Origin: Actinoalloteichus_B caeruleus
GTDB lineage: Bacteria; Actinomycetota; Actinomycetes; Mycobacteriales; Pseudonocardiaceae
Strand: one strand, 5' to 3'
Length of the DNA stretch: 64,000 nt
Assembly (NCBI RefSeq): GCF_000718005.1
Contig: NZ_JODV01000011.1
Shown here: one piece after another, positions 18,633-26,720 of the stretch
Position numbering within the stretch: position 1 is the first letter of the stretch
Layout of the letters: each line of letters begins with the position of its first letter
The notes under the pieces: generated by a model
Seen by the model: only the letters and a program-made list of their open reading frames with translations
What the model was told of the DNA's origin: nothing
Databases searched by the model: none
Made by a program: the position numbers and the translations under genes

Positions 18633-19934
18633 GTGTCCGCCTCGCACCGGAACTCCGTGTCCTCGCCCCACCGCCCCCCGTCGGTCGCCGCGTCGCGGGC
18701 GGCGGTCGGGGCGGTCGTCCGCCTGGACCACCCGGCGGACCGCCCCCGGGCCGGCGATCGCGGTTCTCCCAGCCAGGTGACCCCGTCGGGCGGGGCGTTT
18801 GCCGGCCGGCCCCGGCGCCTCCTCGACGGCGGGGGTGAGGCCGCCCGTGACGAGCGGGTGGTCGCGGAGGCGGTCGCGTTCCTGCGGCTCCACCACGCGG
18901 GCCAGACCGACCCGAGTGCCCTGTCGAGCAGGGTGGACCAGGTCAGGCGGGAGGTGGCCCGCACCGGCACCTACACCCACACCGGCGAGGAGTTGAGGTT
19001 CGGGGCCTGGCTCGCGCTCCGGGAAAGCGGCCACTGCCCCCCGGGAGTGGGCTGGCGGGACCTGGTGGTCAGGGACCTGCGCGTGGTGCGTGACCCGGCG
19101 GGTGTCGCCGCGGGCTGCGCGGACCACCTGCGGACGGCGGTCGTCCCCCCGTCTTCCCCGGCGGGCCGGGCCGGGGCCGGTGCCCCACCTCCCAGCGGTG
19201 GCCAGGTCAGGCCGGTGGTGACCGTGTTCGGGCCTGACCTCCCCGGTGAGCCGGCCGCGAGGGTGCACAACCTGGAGCTGGTCGGGTACGCGGGTTACGA
19301 GCGGTCCGGGGGCGCCGTCGTCGGGGACGCCCGGCATGTGGGGATCACCCGGTCGCTCGGTGGACTGGGCTGGCGACGTCCGCTGCGGCCGGGGCGGTTC
19401 GACCAGCTGCCGTTGGCGATCGCGTCCGGCGGGGCCAGCCCGATGCTTTTCGACGTCCCCCGGGACGCGGTGTACGAGGTGCCGCTCGAACATCCGGAGT
19501 GCGACTGGTTCCCGGAACTCGGGCTCCGTTGGCACGCGACGCGGGCCGTCACGGGACTGGCGCTGCGGGTCGGAGGCGTCGTCTACCCGGCCGCGCCGTT
19601 CAACACCCCTTACGGGGCCTGGGAGATCGCGGCCAGGCTCGGGGCGGCGGCGGGGTTCGGGGCCGAGGCCGAGGTGGCGAGCCGGTGGGCTCGCGAGATG
19701 GATGCGGCCCCCGAACCCGGGCGGGGACTGGAGGAGCTGGAACGGGCGGTGGGGCACTCGTTCGCCGCGGCCGGCGTGGGCCTGGCGGGCCGGGTCGGGC
19801 CGGCGGAACGCCGGTGTTCGCGGCTCCGGGCCTGGCGCGGCTCGCGGGGCCCGGCGTGCTTCGTCGTGGAGCCGGACCGGCTGTTCGCTCTGCCGGGGCC
19901 GGGGACGGTGTCCGTCGCCCCGGCTCCCGGCTGA
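18633..19934 (+). CDS. Divergent nitric oxide synthase oxygenase-like protein, possibly decayed
   Basis: The protein aligns along most of the bacterial NOS oxygenase domain: AFLRLHHAGQ, VRREVARTGTYTHTGEELRFGA, the heme-Cys region (Cys135 with Trp141 at the conserved +6 spacing), GRFDQLPLAIASGG, EVPLEHPECDWFPELGLRWHAT and VYPAAPFNTPYGAWEIAARLG, where Glu331 occupies the arginine-binding position. Departures are large: the usual RNxxRCIGR is ESGHCPPG, PFNGWYMGTEI is PFNTPYGAWEI, and after HSFAAAGV the expected DHHTAS block and the C-terminal pterin/dimer segment are missing, with the protein ending about 55 residues later. No ribosome-binding site supports the GTG at 18633 and the first 65 residues lack homology, so the true start may be internal. 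It could be a repurposed heme protein or a pseudogene. Confidence 0.72.
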   Translation: MSASHRNSVSSPHRPPSVAASRAAVGAVVRLDHPADRPRAGDRGSPSQVTPSGGAFAGRPRRLLDGGGEAARDERVVAEAVAFLRLHHAGQTDPSALSSRVDQVRREVARTGTYTHTGEELRFGAWLALRESGHCPPGVGWRDLVVRDLRVVRDPAGVAAGCADHLRTAVVPPSSPAGRAGAGAPPPSGGQVRPVVTVFGPDLPGEPAARVHNLELVGYAGYERSGGAVVGDARHVGITRSLGGLGWRRPLRPGRFDQLPLAIASGGASPMLFDVPRDAVYEVPLEHPECDWFPELGLRWHATRAVTGLALRVGGVVYPAAPFNTPYGAWEIAARLGAAAGFGAEAEVASRWAREMDAAPEPGRGLEELERAVGHSFAAAGVGLAGRVGPAERRCSRLRAWRGSRGPACFVVEPDRLFALPGPGTVSVAPAPG

Positions 19935-19998
19935 TCGGCCGGCTCAGGAGGGGTGGTGAACCGTCGGGCGCGGGAGCCCCGTGCGGGGACCCGGCCGG

Positions 19999-20220
19999 TC
20001 ACCGGGTGGAGAGGGAACCGTTGAGGACCAGGGCCTCCGGGCGGCGGCTGGCGCGGCGGGCACGCTCGGCGGTGTCGCGCCGGGCCGCCCGCTCCTCCTT
20101 CTCCTCGGCGCGCAGCGCCTGCCGCTCGGCGACGTCCGGCAGCACGGGGCTCAGCGCCATCAGCAGCAGCACGCCCAGCGCCAACAGGACGGCGGTCCAG
20201 GTGAAGGCCATCGTGAGCAT
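19999..20220 (-). CDS. Small single-pass membrane protein, 73 aa
   Basis: The product has an N-terminal transmembrane helix (residues about 5-27, FTWTAVLLALGVLLLMALSPVL) and a charged helical tail rich in Arg, Glu and Ala. The ATG at 20220 has GAGGAG seven bases upstream. It is convergent with the NOS-like gene. I do not recognise the family; the shape fits a small cytoplasmic-tail membrane protein. Confidence 0.65.
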   Translation of the reverse strand: MLTMAFTWTAVLLALGVLLLMALSPVLPDVAERQALRAEEKEERAARRDTAERARRASRRPEALVLNGSLSTR

Positions 20221-20778
20221 CGTTGTCTCCTCGTCGTTCGGTGTGTTCCGTTGTCATGTCCCACTGTCGTCGCCGCGGCGGCTCGGCGAATCGGTCGATG
20301 AGCCGGGACCGCGCACCGATCGGCCGAGGGGGACTTCCCTGACCCCGAACCCCGAGGCGTTCCGGGGGCGGGCCGGCGGGGGAACCGGGGCGGAGGCCGT
20401 GGCCGCGAACGGCAGCGGGGCGGAGGCAGCCCGGAACCGGCTTCCGGCGGGGAGCCGGCGGTCGGCCCGTCCGCACCGGGCCGGATGGGCGCGTGGGAGG
20501 CCGCCAACGGCGTTCGACCGCCTCCCCGACGAAGCGTCGGCGAGAGGCCGGCTGGCGTCCCCCGGCCGACGGCGGCCGGACGGGTCGGTGTCACCGGCCG
20601 ACCGGAGGTCCGCGTTCGCCGCCCGGGAGCGGGGGGCGGGGGCGATCGACGGCACCCGTCCGTAGCCTGGGACGCTGACTGGCCCGACCGGTCGCAGCCC
20701 ACCCGGGAACGGGCCGGCGCTGGACCCGGGTCACCTGGTGCGGGCGCACCACACCGAGCGGAGCCGGGAGGTTGTCGG
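20221..20778. other. Intergenic stretch, no gene seen
   Basis: No supported open reading frame. A TAGCCT box near 20664 could be the -10 element for the small zinc-ribbon gene that starts at 20779, which would give a leader of roughly 110 bases. Confidence 0.4.
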
Positions 20779-20973
20779 ATGTCGAAGCGCCGAGAGGGTA
20801 GCGAGCCCACCGCCCGGCAGAGCACGATGTGCCACAACTGCGGTGGTCAGGGGCACCTGCTGGAGCCGGTGTGCGCGGTGATCGGCGGTTCGGGGCGGTC
20901 CCTGCCCCAGCTGCGACCGTGCCGGTGGTGCGGCGAGTCCGGTCGGGTACCGGGGCTCACCCCGCCCACCTGA
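20779..20973 (+). CDS. Small zinc-ribbon protein, 64 aa
   Basis: The protein contains two CxxC pairs, CHNCGGQGH and CRWCGESGR, spaced about 27 residues, resembling the DnaJ-type CxxCxGxG zinc-binding unit. The ATG has GGGAGG eight bases upstream. Small proteins of this type are common in actinobacteria and have no assigned function. Confidence 0.65.
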   Translation: MSKRREGSEPTARQSTMCHNCGGQGHLLEPVCAVIGGSGRSLPQLRPCRWCGESGRVPGLTPPT

Positions 20974-21052
20974 GCTGGCCGGGCCACCGGACCCTGTCGG
21001 GCATTCCCGGTGCGCCAGCGCCCCCCGGTGCCGTCACACCGGACGGCCCCCG

Positions 21053-23305
21053 TCACCGGCCGGCCAGCGGTTCCCGGCTGGCGGAGCGGAGGGCGGGACC
21101 GGCCGTGGCGGCGGCGACCACCGCGGCCAGCGATCCCACGGCGACGGGCAGCACCAGCCAGCCGTTCGGCGAGGGGGCCAGGTCCCACCGCGACAGCACC
21201 GCCGCTCCCACGAGGAATCCCGCGCCGGAGGCCACGAGGCTCGCCACCAGCCTCGGCACCGCCGCCTCCAGCCGCGACGCCCGCCTCAGGGCCCGCACCG
21301 AGGCCCCCGCCGCCACCAGGGCCCCGATCGTCCGCCGCCGGTCCGTGATCGACCCGGCGGCGCTCAACGCGGCCCCGCACCCCGCGAGCAGCCCGGCCCC
21401 CAGCAGACCGAGCGCCGCGGCCCAGCGCAGCTCCTCGTGGAGCTGGTCCGCCACGGCCCTCCGCTGGGCGCCGCTGTCGACGGCGAGGCCGGGCGCGGCC
21501 CCTCCCAGGACCCCCCTGGTCGCCTCCCTGGTCCCGGAGGTCGTGGTCACCAGCACGGCGGCCTCGGTGAGCGCGCCGGGGTCGGCCAGCGCCGACGGGT
21601 CGACCAGCGCCCAGCCCTCCGCCGGCGGTGCTCCGTCCCGCTCCACCCGGCGGACCAGCTGATCCCCGCCCGCCAAGGCCAGCTGGTCACCCACCAGGGC
21701 ACCGCCGCCAGCCGAGTGCCGCACCACCCGGGGGCGGACGTCCGCCGCCCGGCCGCCGCCGAGGAGCACTGCTGGGGATCCGGCGCAGTCCCCGGCGCGG
21801 ACCCGGCCGAAGGGGACGGCCTCGGCGCAGGGCAGCACGAGCGCGTCCCACCGCGCGAGCCCGTGGCCCGCCACGGTCGCCAGTCCCGCGACGGCGACGG
21901 TGGCCTCGATCCCCCGCTCGTCGAGACCGGTGCGGACGGCGTCGGCGATGGGCACGGCCCGGGTGCTGGGCAGGTCGACGGTGAGGACGGAGTCGGCCAC
22001 CGGACGCTCACCTGAGGTGGGACCGGGTGGGTTGGACAGCAGGGTGAGGGTGGTCGACGCCAGGAACACGGTCAGGACAAGCCCGGCCCCGGTGCGGTAC
22101 GCGCCCACGGGGTCGGCCAGCAGCCGGCGGCCGGCCAGCAGTGCGGCCGGTCCACGCCAGAGCCGCGCGAAGGCACCACCGAGCGCGGCTGCCAGTGAGG
22201 GGCCGACGAGGGACACCGACAGGGGGAAGGCCACCAGCCCCAGCACCGCCAGCGGGAGCGCGTGCTCCCCCGACGCGTTCACCCCCCACAGGAGGACCGC
22301 CAGGGCGAGCACGGGCGCCACCCACCGCCACGGGGACGGCCGTTCCCACCGCCGCTCGCCGGCCGAGCCCCACGGCGACCGCGCCGCCCGGCGCGTTCCC
22401 ACCACCGAGGCGGTCACGACACCCAGGGGCACCAGGACGGCCACGAGGAGCGTCATCGGACCGGGGGGCGCCAGGTCGTCCGGCGACCAAGGGCCGTCCC
22501 GCCACGGCACCAGTGCGGCCAGCGCGCGCAGCGGGGCACCCGCCACCAGGCCGGCCGCCGTGCCGAGGACGCCCGCCACCGCGGCTCCGGTCGCCGCCAT
22601 CGCTGTGACCTGCCAGGGAGTGGCTCCCGAGAGCCGGAACGCCGCGAGCCGCCGGGACCGGCGGGCCGCCGCCAGCCGGGCGGCCGAGGCGATCAGCACC
22701 AGGCAGGGCACACCGAGGGCCACGACGCCGAGGCCGGCGACGGCGAGCAGCGGGAGGTCGGGCTCGCCGCCGTGGACCGCCAGGCCGGGGACGGCGGCGG
22801 AGAAGGCCGGCAGCGTCCCCGGTTCGTGGCCGACCAGCGCGAGCAGCTGGTCGGGGTGCGCCAGAGCGGCCTCCTCGACCGTCCCGACCACCTCGCCGTC
22901 GAACCGCACGGCCAGGTCCTGGTACGGGAGGTCGGCCGCGAGCTCCGCCAGCGCCGAGGACATCAGCACCTCGCCGGGTTCGGGGAAGCGCGGCACACCC
23001 GGGGGGACGGGGATCGTGTCGGGGGAGATGTCCCCTCTGGCCGGGGCCACGTCGATCCTGGTGATGGCGCGGTCGCCGACGACGTCCGGCGTGGTGAGCA
23101 CGAGCGCGCGAGCCGGCCGGGCGCCGTCGTCGGCAGGGTGTTGCCAGGACGCGCGGGCCGAGCGGTCCAACGCGGCTGACGGGAGGGTGACCAGGAGGGT
23201 GATCAGCGCGGTGGTGGCTGCGACCCCCAGTGCGGTGAGCAAGGTCGCGACCAGGGCGCGCCGGTCGGCCACCAGGACCCGCAGCGCCAGGCGGACGGCG
23301 TTCAC
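21053..23305 (-). CDS. FtsX-family ABC transporter permease
   Basis: The 750-residue product has an N-terminal transmembrane helix (LVATLLTALGVAATTALITLLV) followed by a large extracytoplasmic domain, a central block of membrane helices, a second periplasmic-type domain and three C-terminal helices, the duplicated MacB/FtsX layout. The cytoplasmic segment SARLAAARRSRRLAAFRLSGATPWQV and its C-terminal counterpart DRRRTIGALVAAGASVRALRR are the paired FtsX coupling segments. GTG at 23305 overlaps the ATPase stop by four bases. With the ATPase and the divergent two-component system it resembles peptide-antibiotic sensing/resistance modules; the substrate is not known. Confidence 0.88.
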   Translation of the reverse strand: MNAVRLALRVLVADRRALVATLLTALGVAATTALITLLVTLPSAALDRSARASWQHPADDGARPARALVLTTPDVVGDRAITRIDVAPARGDISPDTIPVPPGVPRFPEPGEVLMSSALAELAADLPYQDLAVRFDGEVVGTVEEAALAHPDQLLALVGHEPGTLPAFSAAVPGLAVHGGEPDLPLLAVAGLGVVALGVPCLVLIASAARLAAARRSRRLAAFRLSGATPWQVTAMAATGAAVAGVLGTAAGLVAGAPLRALAALVPWRDGPWSPDDLAPPGPMTLLVAVLVPLGVVTASVVGTRRAARSPWGSAGERRWERPSPWRWVAPVLALAVLLWGVNASGEHALPLAVLGLVAFPLSVSLVGPSLAAALGGAFARLWRGPAALLAGRRLLADPVGAYRTGAGLVLTVFLASTTLTLLSNPPGPTSGERPVADSVLTVDLPSTRAVPIADAVRTGLDERGIEATVAVAGLATVAGHGLARWDALVLPCAEAVPFGRVRAGDCAGSPAVLLGGGRAADVRPRVVRHSAGGGALVGDQLALAGGDQLVRRVERDGAPPAEGWALVDPSALADPGALTEAAVLVTTTSGTREATRGVLGGAAPGLAVDSGAQRRAVADQLHEELRWAAALGLLGAGLLAGCGAALSAAGSITDRRRTIGALVAAGASVRALRRASRLEAAVPRLVASLVASGAGFLVGAAVLSRWDLAPSPNGWLVLPVAVGSLAAVVAAATAGPALRSASREPLAGR

Positions 23306-24018
23306 GCGCACGCCCGCTCCGCGCTGAGCCGCCCGTCCCGCAGGACCAGCCGCCGGCTCGCCAGGGCGGCCACCGAGGAGTCGTGGGTGACCAGGACGAC
23401 GGCCGCCCCGGTCGTGTGGGCGGCGTCCAGCATCGCGTCGACGGTGTCCCGCCCGGTCCCGCTGTCCAGGGCGCCGGTGGGTTCGTCGGCGAAGACCACC
23501 CGGGGTGAGTGACCGAGCGCTCGGGCGACGGCCACCCGCTGGGCCTGCCCGCCGGTCAGCTCGCGGGGCCGGTGGCCCGTCAGGTCGCCGAGTCCCAGCC
23601 GGTTCAGCCAGGTGCCGGCGGTCTCGGTCGCCCTTGCCCGGGAGACGCCGGCCAGCAGCAGCGGCAACGCGGCGTTCTCCAACGCCGTCAGCTCGGGGAC
23701 CAACATGCCGCCCTGGAACACGAAACCGAAGGCCCGCCGCCGCAGCTCGCTCCGCCTCCGCTCGCTGAGCGAGTCGATCCGGTGGCCGTCCAGGATGACG
23801 GTGCCCTGGTCGGGCGGCAGGATTCCCGCCAGGACGTGGAGGAGGCTGGTCTTGCCCGAGCCGGAGGGGCCGACGACCGCCACGACCTCCCCGGCCCGGA
23901 TCCCGAGGTCGACGTCCCGCAGCGCGACGGTGCGCCCGTAGCGTTTCGTCAGTCCACTGCCCCGCAGCACGGTGTCGCCCCGACCGGATCCGCCGAGGTG
24001 GGCGCCGGCGTTCACCAC
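23302..24018 (-). CDS. ABC transporter ATP-binding protein, LolD/MacB type
   Basis: The 238-residue ATPase has Walker A GPSGSGKTS (near residue 53), signature LTGGQAQRVAVARAL, Walker B VVFADEPTGALDS and the H-loop VTHDSS, typical of ATPases paired with FtsX permeases. The GTG at 24018 is chosen from the AAGGGGACAACG spacing; longer in-frame starts add a low-complexity extension. It is coupled to the permease downstream. Confidence 0.88.
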   Translation of the reverse strand: MVNAGAHLGGSGRGDTVLRGSGLTKRYGRTVALRDVDLGIRAGEVVAVVGPSGSGKTSLLHVLAGILPPDQGTVILDGHRIDSLSERRRSELRRRAFGFVFQGGMLVPELTALENAALPLLLAGVSRARATETAGTWLNRLGLGDLTGHRPRELTGGQAQRVAVARALGHSPRVVFADEPTGALDSGTGRDTVDAMLDAAHTTGAAVVLVTHDSSVAALASRRLVLRDGRLSAERACA

Positions 24019-24211
24019 CGTTGTCCCCTTCCCATGACCAAGGCCCGGCGCCCCCCGATGGCGCCGGGCAGGGAGCATCCTGCCGTCCCGCGCCTTCCGC
24101 CCACTTCCTCCTCACGGTCGGGAAGCGCGGTTCTCCCCTCGGCCGATCGGCCGACATCCCGCACCGGTCGGCTGACGTCGCGGGCAGCGGACTTCCGTAC
24201 CTTGACGTGTT

Positions 24212-25453
24212 GTGGCTTTCCCTCCTCCGCTCACCGAGCCGGCGCCACCGAACCGGAACCTGCGTGGCCTGCTGCGCCAGCAGTGGCCGCTGGTCCTGTT
24301 CTTCGGGTTCCTGCTCACGCTCAGCGGCTACGCCTCCCTCCGGCAGGGGCCGGCCGGGACGCTGGACGCGCTCAGCGCCGCCCTGACGGCCCTGTTCGCC
24401 GTGGTGGCGCCGCGCCGCCCGGTGCAGGCGGCCCTGCTCGGCGCGCTGTCGATCGTCGCCGTCGTCCCGGTCGCCCAGGACGCGTTCCGGGACGGGCTGG
24501 AGACCGCGGTGGCCGGCAACCTGGGGGTGAAGCTGGCGGCGGCGATGGTGTTGACCGCCTACGTGGTGCGGTTCAGCGGTCGGCGGGTCGCCTGGTGGTG
24601 CGTCGGAGCGCTCACCGCCGCCCTGTCCGTGCTGATCACGGTGTCCGGCGGCCCGCGACTGGAACGGGGGCTGGCCACGCTCTTCCAGTTCTCCCCGATC
24701 GGCGCGCTGCTGCTCGTCGTGTCGGTGGTGACCGGCCTCTACTTCAAGAGCCGGGACAGCGAACGACGCCACTCGGTGAGCCAGGAGGTGTCGGCGGCGC
24801 AGCAGGCGGAGCGGATGGCCCTCGCGCGGGAGCTGCACGACGTGGTGGCCCACCACGTGACGGGGATCGTCGTGCAGGCGCAGGCCGCCCGGGTGGTGGC
24901 CTCCGACAACCCCGAGGTGGCGTTGCGGGCGTTGGAGCTGATCGAGCGCAGCGGGGTGGAGTCGCTGGCGGCGATGCGACGGCTGGTGGGCACGATGCGG
25001 GGGGCACCGGCGGCGGGTTCCTCCAACGCCACCGAGCAGGCCACCACCGACCTCGACGCGGACCTGCGGCGGCTCACCGTGGACGCGGCCCGCAACGGCA
25101 TCCCGGTCATCCTGGAGATGGACCAGCTCCAGCCGGTTCCCCCGGAGCTCGGCCGGTCGGTGCTGCGGCTGGTGCAGGAGGCGATGACCAACTCGGGCAA
25201 GCACGCCGCCGCGCTGACCTCGGTGGTGGTCCGGGTGGTCGAACGGGACGGCGGCCTGGAGGTGCGGGTCACCGACGACGGCCGGGGCAAGGCCGAGAAA
25301 CCGGTGGGGGGTTCCGGGGGCTACGGTCTGGTGGGCATGCGGGAGCGGGTGGAACTGCTCGGGGGGCAGTTCGAGTCGGGGCCCGGCGACTACGGCGGCT
25401 GGCGCGTCTGGGCGTGGCTGCCGATCCGGGCGGAGAACGACTCCGACGGCTAG
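24212..25453 (+). CDS. NarL-type sensor histidine kinase
   Basis: The 413-residue product has about five N-terminal membrane helices with short loops (intramembrane-sensing kind), then a HisKA_3 domain with the phosphorylated histidine in ALARELHDVVAHHVTGIVVQAQAA, and an HATPase domain with LVQEAMTNSGKHA, VTDDGRG and GYGLVGMRERVELLGG. The GTG at 24212 lacks a ribosome-binding site but follows TACCTT by eight bases, consistent with a leaderless mRNA. It is divergent from the FtsX ABC transporter and 65 bases upstream of its response regulator. Confidence 0.9.
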   Translation: MAFPPPLTEPAPPNRNLRGLLRQQWPLVLFFGFLLTLSGYASLRQGPAGTLDALSAALTALFAVVAPRRPVQAALLGALSIVAVVPVAQDAFRDGLETAVAGNLGVKLAAAMVLTAYVVRFSGRRVAWWCVGALTAALSVLITVSGGPRLERGLATLFQFSPIGALLLVVSVVTGLYFKSRDSERRHSVSQEVSAAQQAERMALARELHDVVAHHVTGIVVQAQAARVVASDNPEVALRALELIERSGVESLAAMRRLVGTMRGAPAAGSSNATEQATTDLDADLRRLTVDAARNGIPVILEMDQLQPVPPELGRSVLRLVQEAMTNSGKHAAALTSVVVRVVERDGGLEVRVTDDGRGKAEKPVGGSGGYGLVGMRERVELLGGQFESGPGDYGGWRVWAWLPIRAENDSDG

Positions 25454-25518
25454 TGGGGGCTCCCGTTCCGGCAGCGAGCAGCAGACGTCTTCCGAACCGA
25501 CAGACAGCCGAGGTGCCA

Positions 25519-26172
25519 GTGACGATCAAGGTGCTGATCGCCGACGACCAGGAGATGGTGCGCGCCGGGTTCAGGATGATCCTGGACGCGCAGCAGGACA
25601 TCGAGGTGGTGGCCGACGTCTCCAACGGTGTGGACGCGGTCAACCAGGCCAGGGCACTGCGACCCGACGTGTGCCTGATGGACATCCGGATGCCCCGGCT
25701 CGACGGGTTGGAGGCGACCAGGCAGCTGGCGGGGCCGGAGGTCGTCGACCCGGTCAAGGTCGTGGTCGTGACCACCTTCGACCTCGACGAGTACGTCTCC
25801 AGCGCCCTGTCCTACGGGGCCTCGGGCTTCCTGCTCAAGGACGCGGGGCCGGCCCTGCTGGTGGAGGCGGTGCGGGCGGCGGTGCGCGGCGACGCCCTGG
25901 TGTCGCCGCAGATCACGGTGCGCCTGCTCCAGCACTACCAGTCGGGGCGCCGCACCAGCCAGCGCCGCCCGGACGTCTCCCTCACCGACCGGGAGCTGGA
26001 CGTGGTGCGGGCGGTGGCGAACGGGCTGACCAACACCGAGATCGGCGGGAAGCTGTTCATGTCGCTGTCGACGGTGAAGACGCACCTGGCCTCGGTGCAG
26101 GGGAAGTTGGGCGCGCGGAACCGCGTCGAGGTGGCCGCCTGGGCCTGGCGTTCCGGCCTGATGGAGGACTGA
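25519..26172 (+). CDS. LuxR/NarL-family response regulator
   Basis: The 217-residue product has a receiver domain (ADDQEMVRAG, phospho-acceptor Asp in DVCLMDIRMPRLDG, VVVTTF, Lys in FLLKDAG) and a C-terminal LuxR helix-turn-helix (LTDRELDVVRAVANGLTNTEIGGKLFMSLSTVKTHLASVQGKLGARNRVEVA). GTG at 25519 has GAGG five bases upstream. It most likely controls the divergent ABC transporter and itself. Confidence 0.92.
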   Translation: MTIKVLIADDQEMVRAGFRMILDAQQDIEVVADVSNGVDAVNQARALRPDVCLMDIRMPRLDGLEATRQLAGPEVVDPVKVVVVTTFDLDEYVSSALSYGASGFLLKDAGPALLVEAVRAAVRGDALVSPQITVRLLQHYQSGRRTSQRRPDVSLTDRELDVVRAVANGLTNTEIGGKLFMSLSTVKTHLASVQGKLGARNRVEVAAWAWRSGLMED

Positions 26173-26288
26173 CGGGGGCAGGAGCCCCAGACTCCTCCCG
26201 CGCCAGCGCACTCCTGTCTACAGGGGACAGTAGGCGAAATGGTCGTGAGGTCGTCACCCTGGGTGTTCGCGCGACTCGCCAGGGCTAG

Positions 26289-26294
26289 TAGCGT
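26289..26294 (+). promoter_or_regulatory. -10 box TAGCGT for a leaderless transcript
   Basis: TAGCGT ends six bases before the GTG at 26301 and there is no Shine-Dalgarno sequence, so transcription probably begins at the start codon of the HEPN-like gene. Confidence 0.5.
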
Positions 26295-26300
26295 GACGCC

Positions 26301-26720
26301 GTGTCCATTCCTGTTCGGGCCGGCGATCTGTCCCGGAGCTGCCGGCAGCTCCGGGAGGCGGCCGACGCCATCAAGGAGAGTCCCCCGGCGCACCTCCTGC
26401 GGTACTACGCGGCGGAGTGCGGGCTGAAACACGCGCTGCTCCGCCGGCGGAACGGCCGGACCACCGATGACCTGCCGCCCCAGCAGAGGAAGGGCGAGAG
26501 CGGGCACGACCTGCGGTCCCTCGCCAAGGAGCTCCGGCTGGCCGATGCCGACTACCGGGAACTGCGCGCCTGCCGGCGACACGGGTCCGGTTCCGTCCGG
26601 CACCACGAGCTGCACGAGGCGTGGCGGTACGGGGTGCGGCTGGACGCGGAGGAGGAACGGAGGGCCGTGGCAGCACTCGACCGGCTCGTCCAGTGGGCCG
26701 TCAAGGAGGGAGGCTCGTGA
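26301..26720 (+). CDS. HEPN-like small protein of a putative conflict system
   Basis: The 139-residue all-helical protein has the layout of HEPN domains: a first helix pair with HLLRYYAAECGLKHALLRR and later SGHDLRSLAKELRL, then R100-H-H-E-L-H105, which fits the RX4-6H catalytic motif of HEPN ribonucleases including a polar residue after Arg. No signal peptide or membrane segment. Its stop overlaps the GTG of the ParA-like ATPase gene (GTGA), so the two are translationally coupled. HEPN toxins next to NTPases are common in defence and abortive-infection systems; nuclease activity is inferred from the motif only. Confidence 0.68.
   Translation: MSIPVRAGDLSRSCRQLREAADAIKESPPAHLLRYYAAECGLKHALLRRRNGRTTDDLPPQQRKGESGHDLRSLAKELRLADADYRELRACRRHGSGSVRHHELHEAWRYGVRLDAEEERRAVAALDRLVQWAVKEGGS

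Noticed and set aside
21053..25204. A 1,383-aa minus-strand reading frame covering the FtsX permease, ATPase region and kinase region
   Set aside because: The C-terminal 750 residues are the real permease; the rest is an open frame antisense to the histidine kinase and out of frame with the ATPase, with low-complexity translation.
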